Shown here in pieces: positions 15,389 through 24,835 of a stretch of 64,000 nucleotides of DNA. The stretch covers positions 242,664-306,663 of the forward strand of contig CAVXRG010000008.1 of NCBI GenBank assembly GCA_963764195.1, in the 5' to 3' direction. The notes under the pieces are model-generated. The model saw nothing but the letters and a program-made list of their open reading frames with translations. It had not been told where the DNA came from and made no database searches. The first letter of the stretch is position 1; the number at the start of each line of letters is the position of its first letter. The DNA comes from JBDSSS01 sp963764195. Lineage in GTDB: Bacteria > Actinomycetota > Actinomycetes > Actinomycetales > Dermatophilaceae. The position numbers and the translations under genes were made by a program.

Positions 15389-16864
15389 TCAGCGTCGCTG
15401 CCGCAGGTCGGGCCCGCCCGGCTCGTCCTGGTAGAGGTCGTCGATCCCGTCGCTGTCGCCGTAGCTGGCGTCGCCGAACGAGAGCATCGTGCCGTCGGCT
15501 CGCTGCTTGAGGTCCTCGGGGGCGAGCGACCGGGCCAGGTGGTAGGCACCGACGGCGACGATCGTGCCGAGCGCGATGCCGCCCAGGCTGAAGTTGTCGG
15601 AGAAGACGAGCGAGACGTTGCCGATGCCGATGACGATGCCGGCGGCCACGGGCACGAGGTTGATCGGGTTGCCGAAGTCGACCCCGTTCTCCTTCCAGAT
15701 CTTCGCGCCGAGCAGGCCGATCATGCCGTAGAGGACGACGGTGATGCCGCCGAGCACGCCACCGGGCACCGAGGCCACGAGGGCGCCGAACTTCGGCGAG
15801 AGGCCGAAGACGATCGCGACGATCGCGGCGACGTAGTAGGCGGCGGTCGAGTAGACGCGGGTCGCGGCCATGACGCCGATGTTCTCGGCATACGTCGTGG
15901 TCGGCGAGCCACCGACGGACGAGGCGATGACGGTCCCGATGCCGTCGGCGGCGATCGCGCGGCCCATGTAGGGGTCGAGGTTGGTCTTCGTCATCTCGGC
16001 GACGGCCTTGACGTGGCCGGTGTTCTCGGCGATGAGCGCGATGACGGCCGGCAGGACGAGCAGGATCGCGGCGATCGAGAAGGACGGCGCGTGGATACCG
16101 ACGATCTCCTTGCCGTCGGCGCCCACCGTCGTCGAGGGCGGCAGGCCGAACCACGGCGCGCTGGTGATGCCGTCGAAGCTGGTGCGGAAGTGCGTCGTGA
16201 TCTTGCCGGCGCCGGCGTCGTATGACGTGATCTGCCCGAAGCCCTTGTCGAAGAGCCACGAGATGACGTAGCCGAAGAGGAGGGCGAGGAACACGGCGAT
16301 ACGCGAGACGAAGCCCTTGAAGGCGACCGCGCAGACGATGGTGAAGGTCATCACGAGCAGGGCGACCCACTGGTCCTGGGGCCAGTAGACGCTGGCGACC
16401 ACCGGCGCGAGGTTGAAGCCGATGAGCATGACGACCGCGCCGGTGACGACGGGCGGCAGCACCTTGTGCAGCACCGACGAGCCGAGGAAGTGGATCGCGA
16501 CACCGATCAGCGCGAGCACGAGGCCGGCCACGAGGATCGCGCCGGTGACCTGGGCGGAGGTGCCGCCCTGGGCGCGGATCGCGGCGACCGCGCCAACGAA
16601 GCTCGCCGACGTGCCGAGGTAGCTCGGCACCTTGCCCTTGACGATGAGCAGGAAGCAGATCGTCGCGATGCCGCTCATCATGATCGCGAGCTGGGCGTTG
16701 AGACCCATGATGAGCGGGAAGACGAAGGTCGCCCCGAACATCGCGACGACGTGCTGGGCGCCGAGCCCGATCGTCTTGCCCCACGCCAGCCGCTCGTCCG
16801 GTGCGACGACGTCGTCGGGGCCGCTGAGGTTGCCGTCCCCGTGCAGTTTCCAGCCCAGTGCCAT
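15389..16864 (-). CDS. NCS2 family xanthine/uracil permease
   Basis: A 491-residue nucleobase:cation symporter of the inner membrane. Family marks: GLGAQHVVAMFGATFVFPL in the first helix (QH motif), the substrate loop AENTGHVKAVAEMT (about residues 270-283), and SSVGGSPTTTYAENIGVMA with ATRVYST following. These are typical of UraA/RutG/PucJ-like transporters. The order and motif variants cannot separate uracil from xanthine or uric acid, but the neighbouring hydroxylase, PucR and oxamate genes favour a purine or ureide precursor. Monocistronic by spacing: 192 bases separate it from the hydroxylase operon. Confidence 0.93.
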   Translation of the reverse strand: MALGWKLHGDGNLSGPDDVVAPDERLAWGKTIGLGAQHVVAMFGATFVFPLIMGLNAQLAIMMSGIATICFLLIVKGKVPSYLGTSASFVGAVAAIRAQGGTSAQVTGAILVAGLVLALIGVAIHFLGSSVLHKVLPPVVTGAVVMLIGFNLAPVVASVYWPQDQWVALLVMTFTIVCAVAFKGFVSRIAVFLALLFGYVISWLFDKGFGQITSYDAGAGKITTHFRTSFDGITSAPWFGLPPSTTVGADGKEIVGIHAPSFSIAAILLVLPAVIALIAENTGHVKAVAEMTKTNLDPYMGRAIAADGIGTVIASSVGGSPTTTYAENIGVMAATRVYSTAAYYVAAIVAIVFGLSPKFGALVASVPGGVLGGITVVLYGMIGLLGAKIWKENGVDFGNPINLVPVAAGIVIGIGNVSLVFSDNFSLGGIALGTIVAVGAYHLARSLAPEDLKQRADGTMLSFGDASYGDSDGIDDLYQDEPGGPDLRQRR

Positions 16865-17042
16865 TCCGACTCCTCATGGTTGCCCCATGCGGTGATGTGG
16901 GTCACTCCCACGCCGCGTTGGCCGAAAACTACTCCCACCACAGGGCGTTGAGTTCGTCAAAGGTTGATACACGCCGAGGTCGGCCCTCTGGCAGGTCATG
17001 ACGTATGCCGTCCCGCCCGCGGTCAGCGATACGGTGCCATCC

Positions 17043-17705
17043 ATGGGCGAGCGGCAACGGACACCTCCGGGCGGTGGTGCCATCCGCGCCATCCGCGCCA
17101 TCCGCGCTGTCCGGACTGTTCGGGACTACGAGCCCGGAGACCGGTCCGCGCTCTACGACGTGTGCCTGCGCACCGGGGACTCCGGTGACGACGCGACCGC
17201 GCTCTATGCCGACCCGCTGCTGATCGGCGAGGTCTGGGTCGGCCCCTACGTCGACCTCGAGCCGGAGCTGGCGCTCGTGAGCGACGGCGCGGCCGGGGTC
17301 GAGGGCTACGTCGTCGGGGCACTCGACACCCGCGCCTTCGAGGCCCGGTGCGAGCGGGAGTGGTGGCCGCGCCTGCGCGAGGAGCACCCGCTGCCCACCC
17401 CGTCGACCCCCGCCGACGCCCACCTCGTCCGGCTCGTCCACACGCCGCCGCGGTCGCCCGACGCGGTCGTCGCCGACCACCCGTCGCACCTGCACATCAA
17501 CCTCCTGCCGGGCGGGCAGGGCAGCGGCCGCGGCCGCCTGCTCATCGAGGCGCTGCTCGACCGTCTCGCGGGAGCGGGGTCGCCGGGGGTGCACCTCGGG
17601 GTGGGAGCCACCAACGTGCGAGCCCGCGGCTTCTACGAGCACCTCGGCTTCACCGAGCTCGAGGCCACCCCGACAACCCACTGGCTCGGCCGCCGCCTCG
17701 GCTGA
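17043..17705 (+). CDS. GNAT family N-acetyltransferase
   Basis: A 220-residue acetyl-CoA-dependent acyltransferase, substrate unknown. The acetyl-CoA loop is LLPGGQGSGRGRLLIEALLDRL (Q-x-x-G-x-G; about residues 155-176), followed by GVHLGVGATNVRARGFYEHLGF. I chose ATG 17043 because TACGGT at 17030-17035 sits seven bases upstream, the usual leaderless arrangement; ATG 16998 is the alternative. Residues 15-30 carry IRA repeated three times then VRT-VRD, from a 9-bp tandem repeat that may vary in number between strains. It converges with pucR. Confidence 0.85.
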   Translation: MGERQRTPPGGGAIRAIRAIRAVRTVRDYEPGDRSALYDVCLRTGDSGDDATALYADPLLIGEVWVGPYVDLEPELALVSDGAAGVEGYVVGALDTRAFEARCEREWWPRLREEHPLPTPSTPADAHLVRLVHTPPRSPDAVVADHPSHLHINLLPGGQGSGRGRLLIEALLDRLAGAGSPGVHLGVGATNVRARGFYEHLGFTELEATPTTHWLGRRLG

Positions 17706-17732
17706 CGCCGATGACGGCTCGGCCGTCGAGGC

Positions 17733-19472
17733 TCAGATGCCGCGCATCGCGTGGATCTTGAGGGCGAGCGCGAGCGTGAGACGCAGGTCGGGGTCGGTCG
17801 TGAAGGGGCCGAGGATCTTCTCGAGCTTGCCGATGCGGTAGCGCAGCGTGTTGTAGTGGAAGAAGAGCAGGCGCGCGGTCTCGGCGACGTTCATGTTCGT
17901 GTCGATGAGGATGGTGAGCGTCTGGCGCAGACCGGCATACTCCGGGGAGTCGTCGGTGGCGAGCTCGCGCAGGGACTCGCGGACGAAGCGGCGCAGGTCG
18001 GTGCCGTCGGGGATGAGCGCGAGCAGCCGATAGATCCCGAGGCCGTCGACGTGGGTGAGGGCGCCGTCCCCGTGCATCTGGCGGCCGACGGTGACCGCCG
18101 AGAGCGCCTCCTCGTAGGCGTGCTCCAGGCCCGTGGCGGAGCCGATCGGCCGGGAGACCCCGGCGGAGAAGCTGCGCCGGCCACCGCCCCCGTCGCCGCG
18201 CACGACACGGACGTACTCGCCGACGATCCGCATGATCTGGTCGGTGTCGGCCTCGGCGGGCACGCCGATGAGGGCGACGACCTCGCGGCTGAAGCCCATG
18301 ACGGGGGAGCGCGGGTCGCGGACGGCCACCGCGTGGGTCCACGCGCGGGCGAAGCGCTGCTGGAGGAAGCGGACCTCGTCGGCGTCACGCAGCGACCGGT
18401 CGTCGTCCTCGTCGGTCTCGGCGACGACGACGACCATCGGGCGGTCGATGTCCCAGCCGAGCGAGGTCGCGTGGGCGACGGCGTGCACGGCCGAGCCCGC
18501 CCGACCGGCCAGCGCGTCGCGGAGGAACTCGGCGCGGTACTTGCTCTCGACGGCCGAGACCGCCTGGTCCTTGGTGATGGCGAGCGCGGCGACCGTCGCG
18601 GCCCGCTCGAGCAGGCGCACGTCGTCGACGGTGAGGTGGCGCTGGCTGGAGAAGGCGATGAGGATGCCGTGGTCGAGGTGGCCCGCGACGATGCGGACGG
18701 CGGCGCGTCCCGCGGTGGGCCCGTCGGGTCGCGGGCCCATCGGCTCGGCCTCGGTGAGCAGCCGCCCGCTCCGGTCGAAGCACGGCAGCGCGGTCGCGTG
18801 GTCGAGCTCGCGCTGCGAGCCGGCCCGCGCGATGACCCGGCCGTCGGTGGTCGTCACCATCGCGGCCCCGTCGAGGAAGCCGACGACCTGCTCGCAGAGG
18901 TCGCCGAGCGACCCGCCGGCGAGGACGATCTGGACCAGGGCCCGGTCGGCGTCCTCGAGCCGGCGCAGGGTCGCGGTCTGGTGCTCGAGGATCGCGGTGA
19001 GCACCTCGGTCGTGAAGGTGGCGAGGTGCTCGAGGGGGATCTCGATGAGGGGCAGCCCGGTCGCGGAGGCGACGTCGACGAGGGCGGCGCCGGACTCCGG
19101 CTCCAGGCCCGAGACGACGACCCCGGCCACCCCGGCACGGTCGAGCGCGGCCACCACGTCGCGAAGGCGGTCGCCGTCGTCCGGCTCGTCGCCGGTCGCC
19201 GCGGCCAGGCCCGCGGCGTCGGCGAGGACGAGCCGGTGGCCGAGGGGGGCTCCGGCGGCCGCGTCGCGCAACGCCGACAGGAGCGGGGTCGTGCTGTCGA
19301 CGGTCACCCCGAGCCGGGGCCCGGAGGCGTGGATGACGCCGTGGGCCGCCGCGGCGAGGCCGGTGATGAGCCGCAGGGAGATGCCCGACAGCTCGGGCTC
19401 GGGCTCGCTCGGTCGACTCCCCGCTGGCAAGTCACCATCGGGAAGGGCCGGATCGTTGGCAACTCTCACCAT
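17733..19472 (-). CDS. pucR: PucR family transcriptional regulator
   Basis: A 579-residue regulator. The N-terminal half (about 30-160) has the purine-catabolism PucR fold (GHRLVLADAAGL, VAGVVVSGLEPESGAALVDVASATGLPLIEIP). A central GAF/CdaR-like region follows, and the C-terminus has the HTH_30 helix-turn-helix MNVAETARLLFFHYNTLRYRIGKLEKILG (about 535-563). PucR proteins switch purine or allantoin catabolic genes on with nitrogen supply or pathway intermediates. It is divergent from allH with only 36 bases between starts and is well placed to control the all genes and the permease/hydroxylase genes. Confidence 0.93.
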   Translation of the reverse strand: MVRVANDPALPDGDLPAGSRPSEPEPELSGISLRLITGLAAAAHGVIHASGPRLGVTVDSTTPLLSALRDAAAGAPLGHRLVLADAAGLAAATGDEPDDGDRLRDVVAALDRAGVAGVVVSGLEPESGAALVDVASATGLPLIEIPLEHLATFTTEVLTAILEHQTATLRRLEDADRALVQIVLAGGSLGDLCEQVVGFLDGAAMVTTTDGRVIARAGSQRELDHATALPCFDRSGRLLTEAEPMGPRPDGPTAGRAAVRIVAGHLDHGILIAFSSQRHLTVDDVRLLERAATVAALAITKDQAVSAVESKYRAEFLRDALAGRAGSAVHAVAHATSLGWDIDRPMVVVVAETDEDDDRSLRDADEVRFLQQRFARAWTHAVAVRDPRSPVMGFSREVVALIGVPAEADTDQIMRIVGEYVRVVRGDGGGGRRSFSAGVSRPIGSATGLEHAYEEALSAVTVGRQMHGDGALTHVDGLGIYRLLALIPDGTDLRRFVRESLRELATDDSPEYAGLRQTLTILIDTNMNVAETARLLFFHYNTLRYRIGKLEKILGPFTTDPDLRLTLALALKIHAMRGI

Positions 19473-19508
19473 GAGCGCACCCTACCCAGCGTCGATAGCG
19501 TCTCGGGC
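19473..19508. promoter_or_regulatory. 36-bp divergent leaderless promoter pair (pucR/allH)
   Basis: On the minus strand TAGGGT (19484-19479) lies six bases before the pucR ATG. On the plus strand TAGCGT (19496-19501) lies seven bases before the allH ATG. Both match the TANNNT-N6/7-start pattern of leaderless actinobacterial promoters, and the two -10 elements are only 11 bases apart. A regulator bound here would affect both directions. Confidence 0.65.
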
Positions 19509-20393
19509 ATGGATCGACGGGAGTGGTGGCGCGACGGTGCCCCGACGGTCCGCCTGCCGGCGGCCGTCTCTCCGCTCGTTGCTGCCGCCGTGGGCGGGAC
19601 GCCCGGGCCCTGCCGGGTGCTCGCGGCCTTCCCGACGTGCCTCTATCTCGACCTCGGCGCGCACGAGCAGGTCCTCGCCGTGCTCGCGGCCGACGCCGTC
19701 GCCCTCCCGATCGGCCTGCGGCTCGCGCTCCCGTCGCACGAGGTCCGCTGGGGGGTCGAGCCGGGCGCGTCGGTGATCGTGGGGGAGGGCCGGGTTCGCC
19801 TGCCGCGTGCCGACGTCGTGGCGACGCGGCGCTCGCGGCCGGCGCGGGTGCGGCCGCAGCCCCGGGTCGCCACGCAGCATCGCCCGCTCCCGGACCCCGG
19901 TGTGCTCGGTGATCTCGCGCACGCCCTCACCTCCGCGGCGCTCGCGGGTCGCTCCGCCGTCCCCGGTGTGCGGGGTCTGGTCGGCGTCGGCCGCGGCCTC
20001 ACCCCGAGCGGCGACGACGCGCTCTGCGGCATCCTGCTCACGCTCGGGGCGCTCGACGACCCGCCCGCGCGCCTCGCGCTGACGGCCGTGCGCGAGGCGG
20101 TGCACGACGTGCTGTCCGCCACGACGAGCCTCTCGGCCTCCCTCCTGGTCGCCGCCGGGGCGGGGTATGCCGTCCCCGACGTCGTGCGCCTCGTCACCCT
20201 CCTCGCCGGCGCCCCCACCGTCGGCGGCGCCGACCTCCACGACCTCCACGACTTCCACGACCTGGTCGGGCGCGTGCTCGCCATTGGGCACTCCTCCGGT
20301 CGCGACCTGCTCTCCGGGGTCGCCGGCGCCCTCCGCGCCGTCGACACCACCATCTCCCACCCGCACCCCACCGAAGGAGCCCACCGTGGCTGA
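19509..20393 (+). CDS. allH: DUF2877 protein, AllH-like (oxamate transcarbamoylase component)
   Basis: A 294-residue protein with the DUF2877 signature GLVGVGRGLTPSGDDALCGIL (about residues 158-178) and SLSASLLVAAGAGY. In E. coli the equivalent (YlbF/AllH) acts with AllF (FdrA) and AllG (YlbE) as the oxamate carbamoyltransferase of anaerobic allantoin use. The same three families are adjacent here in the order H-F-G. A 12-bp tandem repeat near 20236-20265 encodes DLHDLHDFHDL. ATG 19509 follows a leaderless-type -10; the stop overlaps the GTG of the next gene by 8 bases. No carbamate kinase gene (arcC/allK) is seen nearby. Confidence 0.82.
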   Translation: MDRREWWRDGAPTVRLPAAVSPLVAAAVGGTPGPCRVLAAFPTCLYLDLGAHEQVLAVLAADAVALPIGLRLALPSHEVRWGVEPGASVIVGEGRVRLPRADVVATRRSRPARVRPQPRVATQHRPLPDPGVLGDLAHALTSAALAGRSAVPGVRGLVGVGRGLTPSGDDALCGILLTLGALDDPPARLALTAVREAVHDVLSATTSLSASLLVAAGAGYAVPDVVRLVTLLAGAPTVGGADLHDLHDFHDLVGRVLAIGHSSGRDLLSGVAGALRAVDTTISHPHPTEGAHRG

Positions 20394-23300
20394 CCACGTC
20401 GAGCTGAGAACCGGAAGCTACCTCGACTCCGTGACCCTGATGCAGGTCTCCCGGACCGTCGCCGCGACGCCCGGGGTCGAGGCCGCGCAGGTCGCGATGG
20501 CGACCGAGCTCAACCTCGACGTGATCCACGGGATGGGCTTCGAGGTGCCGACCTCCTCGCCGAACGACCTCATCATCGCGATCCGCGGCGACGCCTCGGG
20601 TATCGACGCCGGGCTCGCCGCGCTCGAGGGCGCCCTGACCCGGACCCGTTCTACCGCAGACGCTTCCGGCGGGCTCGGTGCGGCGCCGCAGGCCCGGACC
20701 CTCGGCGGGGCGATCCGCCTCTCCGGTGCCGACCTCGCGCTCGTCTCCGTGCCCGGGGAGTATGCCGTCACCGAGGCCCTCGACGCGGTGCGGGCCGGCA
20801 TCTCGGTCATGGTCTTCTCCGACAACGTCCCGGTCGAGGACGAGGTGCGCCTCAAGGACGCCGCGGCTGCCGCGAACGTGCTCGTCATGGGCCCCGACTG
20901 CGGCACCGCGGTCGTCGGCGGGGTCGCGCTCGGCTTCGCCAACGTCGTGCGTGCGGGCTCGGTCGGCATCGTCGCCGCCTCCGGCACCGGCGCCCAGCAG
21001 GTCAGCTGCCTGCTCGACGCGGCCGGAGTCGGCATCAGCCACCTGCTGGGGGTCGGCGGCCGCGACCTGTCGTCGCCCGTCGCGGCCCGCTCGACCCGGC
21101 AGGCGCTCGCCGCGCTCGCGGCCGACCCGGAGACGACCTCGATCGTCGTCGTCTCCAAGCCGCCTGCCCCCGAGGTGCTCGCCGACCTCGAGACGTATGC
21201 CGCCGGGCTCGGCAAGCCGGTCCACTGGGCCACGCTCGGTGCGGGCCGACCCAGACCTCACCGCTGCCGTCGAGTCGGTGCTGTCCGCGGTGGGGGTGAG
21301 CACCCCCGAGTGGCCGACCTGGTCGGCGGCCGACGACGCAGGCGGCGCCACGGACGACGACGCGGCCTCGGACGCGCCGTCCGGCAGCCTCCGGGGGCTC
21401 TTCTGCGGCGGCACCCTCGCCGACGAGGCGATGCTCGTCGCCGGGGAGGTCCTCGGCGACGTCCGGTCCAACATCCCGCTCCGGCCCGAGCTCGCCCTCG
21501 GCGACGACCTGCGCGACACCGGCCACGTCGTCATCGACTTCGGCGACGACACGATGACGCGCGGCCGGGCCCACCCGATGATCGACCCGTCGCTGCGCCT
21601 CGAGCGGATCGCCGTCGAGGCGGCCGACCCGACGTGCGGCGTGCTCCTGCTCGACCTCGTCCTCGGCCACGGCGCCCACCCCGACCCCGCGCCGGAGCTC
21701 GCCGCCGCGGTCCGCTCGGCCCGGGAGGTGGCGTCCTCGGCCGGCCGCCGGCTGCCCGTCGTCGTCTCCGTGACGGGGACCGCCGCCGACCCGCAGGGTC
21801 TCGAGCGCTCCGCGCGGGCACTGGCCGAGGCCGGGGCCGACGTCCTGCTCTCGAACGCCGCGGCCACCCGCCGCGCGCTGGCGCTGCTCGGCCACGAGGT
21901 GCCGGCAGAGCCGGGATCCACCGGCGGCGCCGAGGCCGGTTCCGGCTCGACGCAGGACCGCGCGGCTGGGACGGCTCCCGCAGACCGGGGTGAGCCGTTG
22001 CACGGGCTGCTCTCCTCGGAGGTCACGATTGCCTCGGCGGGCGTGTCCCTCTTCGCGGACGCCCTGCGCTCCCAGGCGGTCACGGTGACCGAGGCGGCCT
22101 GGCAGCCGCCGATGGCCGGCACCGCCGGTGACCTCTCCCGCGTGCTCGCCGACGCCCGACGCGACGCCGCCAACGCGGAGGCCCTCGCGCGGATGACCGC
22201 CGCCGGGGCCGACCTCGTCGACGTGCGCCCGGCCCGCGAGGCGCTCGGTCTCGAGCGGGGGACCTTCCTGCACGCCGGGCCGCCGATCACCTTCGACCGG
22301 GCGTCGGGCCCGCTGCGTGGGGCGCTCATCGGCGCCATGCTCCTCGAGGGGCTCGCCGACTCTGCGGAGGAGGCCGAGGCCCAGCTCGAGCGCGGTGACG
22401 GCATCACGCTCGAGCCGTGCCACCACCGCGACGCCGTCGGACCGATGGCCGGGGTGATCAGCCCGTCGATGTGGGTCTACGAGCTGCGCGACGAGGTCCA
22501 CGGCGCGACCTCGTGGTGCTCGCTCAACGAGGGCCTCGGCAAGGTGCTGCGCTACGGCGCCTACGGCCCCGAGGTGATCGAGCGGCTCCGGTGGATGAAC
22601 GGCGTGCTCGGGCCGATCCTCCAGCAGGCCGTGCGGGCCCGGGTGGCCGACCAGGGCCCCATCGACGTCAAGGCGATCATCGCCGCGATGCTCCAGATGG
22701 GCGACGAGGGGCACAACCGCAACCGGGCCGGCTCGCTCATGCTGCTGCGCGAGCTGCTGCCGACGATGATCACGGCCGACGCCTCGAGCGGCGACATCGC
22801 CGAGGCGGTGCGCTTCTCCGGCGCCAACGAGCACTTCTTCCTCAACCTCGGCATGCCCGCGTGCAAGCTCGCGACGCTCGCGGCGCACGGCATACCGGGC
22901 TCGAGCGTCGTCACGACGATGGCGCGCAACGGGACCGACTTCGGGATCCGCGTGTCCGGCACCGGCGACGCGTGGTTCACCGCTCCGGCCAACACTCCCG
23001 AGGGGCTGTTCCTCGGCTCCTACGGGCCCGAGGACGCCAACCCCGACATCGGTGACTCCGCGATCACCGAGACCGCCGGCATCGGCGGCTTCGCGATGGC
23101 GGCCGCTCCGGCGATCGTCCGCTTCGTCGGCGGCGACGTGCCCTTCGCGCTGCGCACGACGCAGACGATGTACGAGATCACGGTGGGGGAGCACACGGCA
23201 TACCAGGTGCCGATCCTCGAGTTCCGCGGGACGCCGACGGGGATCGACGTCGCGGCGGTCGCGCGGACCGGCATCCTGCCCCAGATCAACACGGGGATGG

Positions 23301-23404
23301 CGGGCCGGGTCGCCGGCACGGGCCAGGTCGGGGCGGGACTCGTCACCCCTCCGGCCGCGTGCTTCACGGCCGCCCTGGCTGCCCTCGCCCGCGCCGCCGA
23401 CTGA
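20386..23404 (+). CDS. allF-allG: Fused AllF(FdrA)-AllG(DUF1116) protein, interrupted by one frameshift near 21240
   Basis: Starts GTG 20386 after GAAGGAG. The first about 285 codons encode the FdrA/AllF N-terminus (SYLDSVTLMQVSRTV, GMGFEVPTSSPNDLIIAI, MVFSDNVPVEDEVRLKD, VMGPDCGTAVV, GIVAASGTGAQQVSCLLDAA). Near 21232-21250 the frame shifts by one base; the rest is one open frame to 23404. It gives the second FdrA half (GLFCGGTLADEAM, VIDFGDDTMTRGRAHPMIDPS, VLLLDLVLGHG), a low-complexity linker, then DUF1116/AllG (AGVSLFADALRSQ, EPCHHRDAVGPMAG, QMGDEGHNRNRAGSLML). Since the second FdrA half and AllG share one frame, the fusion is real unless two compensating errors exist. The single indel may be a consensus error. 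Predicted about 1,005 residues. Confidence 0.82.
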
Positions 23405-23418
23405 CGCCCCCCTTCCCC

Positions 23419-23556
23419 GTCGAGTGCCCACTTCCCGACGCCCACCCCAAGTCGAGTGCCCAGTTCCCAACCGTCGGGAAATGGGCACTCGACGGTGGGA
23501 GACCGTCGGGATCTGGGCACTCGACGTGGTAGGCCGTCGAATGCCCAGTTTCCAAC
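23419..23556. repeat. 21-bp repeat array 2 (five units, mixed orientation)
   Basis: Forward-type units at 23419-23439, 23451-23471 and 23536-23556; reverse units at 23473-23493 and 23505-23525. Same consensus as array 1, with up to three mismatches in the outer units. It fills the gap between the convergent allFG and DUF559 genes, a typical place for REP-like elements, where hairpins could also act as a two-way terminator. Confidence 0.95.
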
Positions 23557-23581
23557 GCGGATGGCGCAGGTCTGCAGGCCA

Positions 23582-24604
23582 TCACGCGAAGCGAGCCCGC
23601 CGACGATCATCACGAACGATGGCGGCGTCGATCGCGTGGCGCGAGAAGAAGTGCGGGTCGGTGTCATGCAGGGTGAGGGACGATTGCGGCACCCCGAGCT
23701 CGTTCGCGAACCGACGGACGGTTGCCCAACGGGCGTCACGGGTCGACATGTCGGCGGCCCAGATCTCGAGCACGGTCCAGCCGTCGCGCTCCAGCCCCGA
23801 CCGTCGAACCTCGTCGCGATGCTCCCGCTCCTCTCCGGTGTGGAACTCCGCGCCCTGGTACTCACCGATGACGCGGACCTTACGGCCGCCGGCGAGCGTC
23901 ATCCTCCAGACGAGGTCGCCGTATCCGAGGAGGCGCCGGGGATCCCACGAGGCGAAGATCGGCCGGTTGGGGAGGGGCTCAGGCAGTCCTGCTCGCACGA
24001 ACATGATGCGGGCCTGGGTCTCGCGCGGCGACCACGACCCGACACGGATGAGGTCGAGCGCCTCCGTCAACAGCACCTTGCCCCGAGGACGGATGCGTCG
24101 GCCGAGCGCTCGACGCAGTGGCTCGACGCTCTGCAAGACAGTGGCGCAGGCGTCCCCGACGACGATGGCGTCGTCGAGACCCATCGGCTTGCCGCGGCCG
24201 ACGAGCTCACCCAAGTCGACCCACGTGTCGGCGAGGTCGACAACGGGCAGCCCGCTCCTGTGGGTGAGCGCCCGGGGGTGCAGTGCGCGATGACCGACGA
24301 CGTCGGCCCGGCGCAGGTGGGGCGCGTCGATGCGCCGGATGACGTGCAGGCGCTCGTCGGCCTCCAACGCGTACGACAGTGGCAAACCGTGGAGCTGCGC
24401 CGCCGTCAGGTGCGAGAAGGCCGCGCCCTCCGGCAGGACGCAGGCCAGGGCCACGGCTCTGTCGAGAAGGCACGCCGGGGGTGTGATGCTGCGAACCCCA
24501 CGGAAGGGACGGGCCAGGGTCGCGTCCGCGAGCTGGCGCTCCGTGTAGCCGAGGGCCCGGCCGTGGGCAACGGTGAACGGGGTGGTCGGGAGCGCCGAGG
24601 TCAT
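23582..24604 (-). CDS. DUF559/Vsr-like endonuclease-domain protein with AbiEi-type N-terminus
   Basis: A 340-residue protein of a family that is multi-copy in many actinobacteria and has no proven function. The N-terminal part (VAHGRALGYTERQLADATLARPFRGV) resembles the winged helix of AbiEi-like proteins. The C-terminal 130 residues have the DUF559 nuclease-like core: RETQARIMFV, GYGDLVWR, VIGEYQGAEFH, RDEVRRSGLERDGWTVLEIWA, equivalent to the E, D, E-x-Q/K set of PD-(D/E)XK enzymes. It is flanked on both sides by 21-bp repeat arrays (23419-23556 and 24699-24783). No antitoxin partner gene is visible beside it. Confidence 0.8.
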   Translation of the reverse strand: MTSALPTTPFTVAHGRALGYTERQLADATLARPFRGVRSITPPACLLDRAVALACVLPEGAAFSHLTAAQLHGLPLSYALEADERLHVIRRIDAPHLRRADVVGHRALHPRALTHRSGLPVVDLADTWVDLGELVGRGKPMGLDDAIVVGDACATVLQSVEPLRRALGRRIRPRGKVLLTEALDLIRVGSWSPRETQARIMFVRAGLPEPLPNRPIFASWDPRRLLGYGDLVWRMTLAGGRKVRVIGEYQGAEFHTGEEREHRDEVRRSGLERDGWTVLEIWAADMSTRDARWATVRRFANELGVPQSSLTLHDTDPHFFSRHAIDAAIVRDDRRRARFA

Positions 24605-24698
24605 GCACTGACGGTGGCTCAGGCTCCGCCGAGGCGGCCGGGTTGAGACTTCTCACTGTGGACAACCTCGTCCAGCTGGGGGAGGTGGGGACGCGGCC

Positions 24699-24783
24699 GT
24701 CGGGAACTGGGCACTCGACGGGGACGGGCCGTCGGGAAGTGGGCACTCGACGGGGATGGGGCGTCGGGAACTGGGCACTCGAC
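24699..24783. repeat. 21-bp repeat array 3 (three units, same orientation)
   Basis: Units at 24699-24719, 24731-24751 and 24763-24783, all reverse orientation, spaced about 32 bases. They match the consensus with at most one mismatch and lie upstream of both the DUF559 gene and the ABC transporter. A leaderless-type -10 for the ABC gene (TAGGGT, 24821-24826) follows the array. Confidence 0.95.
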
Positions 24784-24835
24784 GGGGGAAAAGGATTGGG
24801 CCGCTGTCCCACCTCACCCCTAGGGTTCAACCGTT

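Noticed and set aside
23412..23560. Intrinsic terminator for allFG
   Set aside because: The hairpins come from the dispersed 21-bp repeat rather than a dedicated terminator; a secondary terminator role is possible but not separable.
14223..24783. CRISPR array
   Set aside because: Repeats are 21 bp, occur in both orientations, with short irregular gaps of 1-13 bases and no cas genes.
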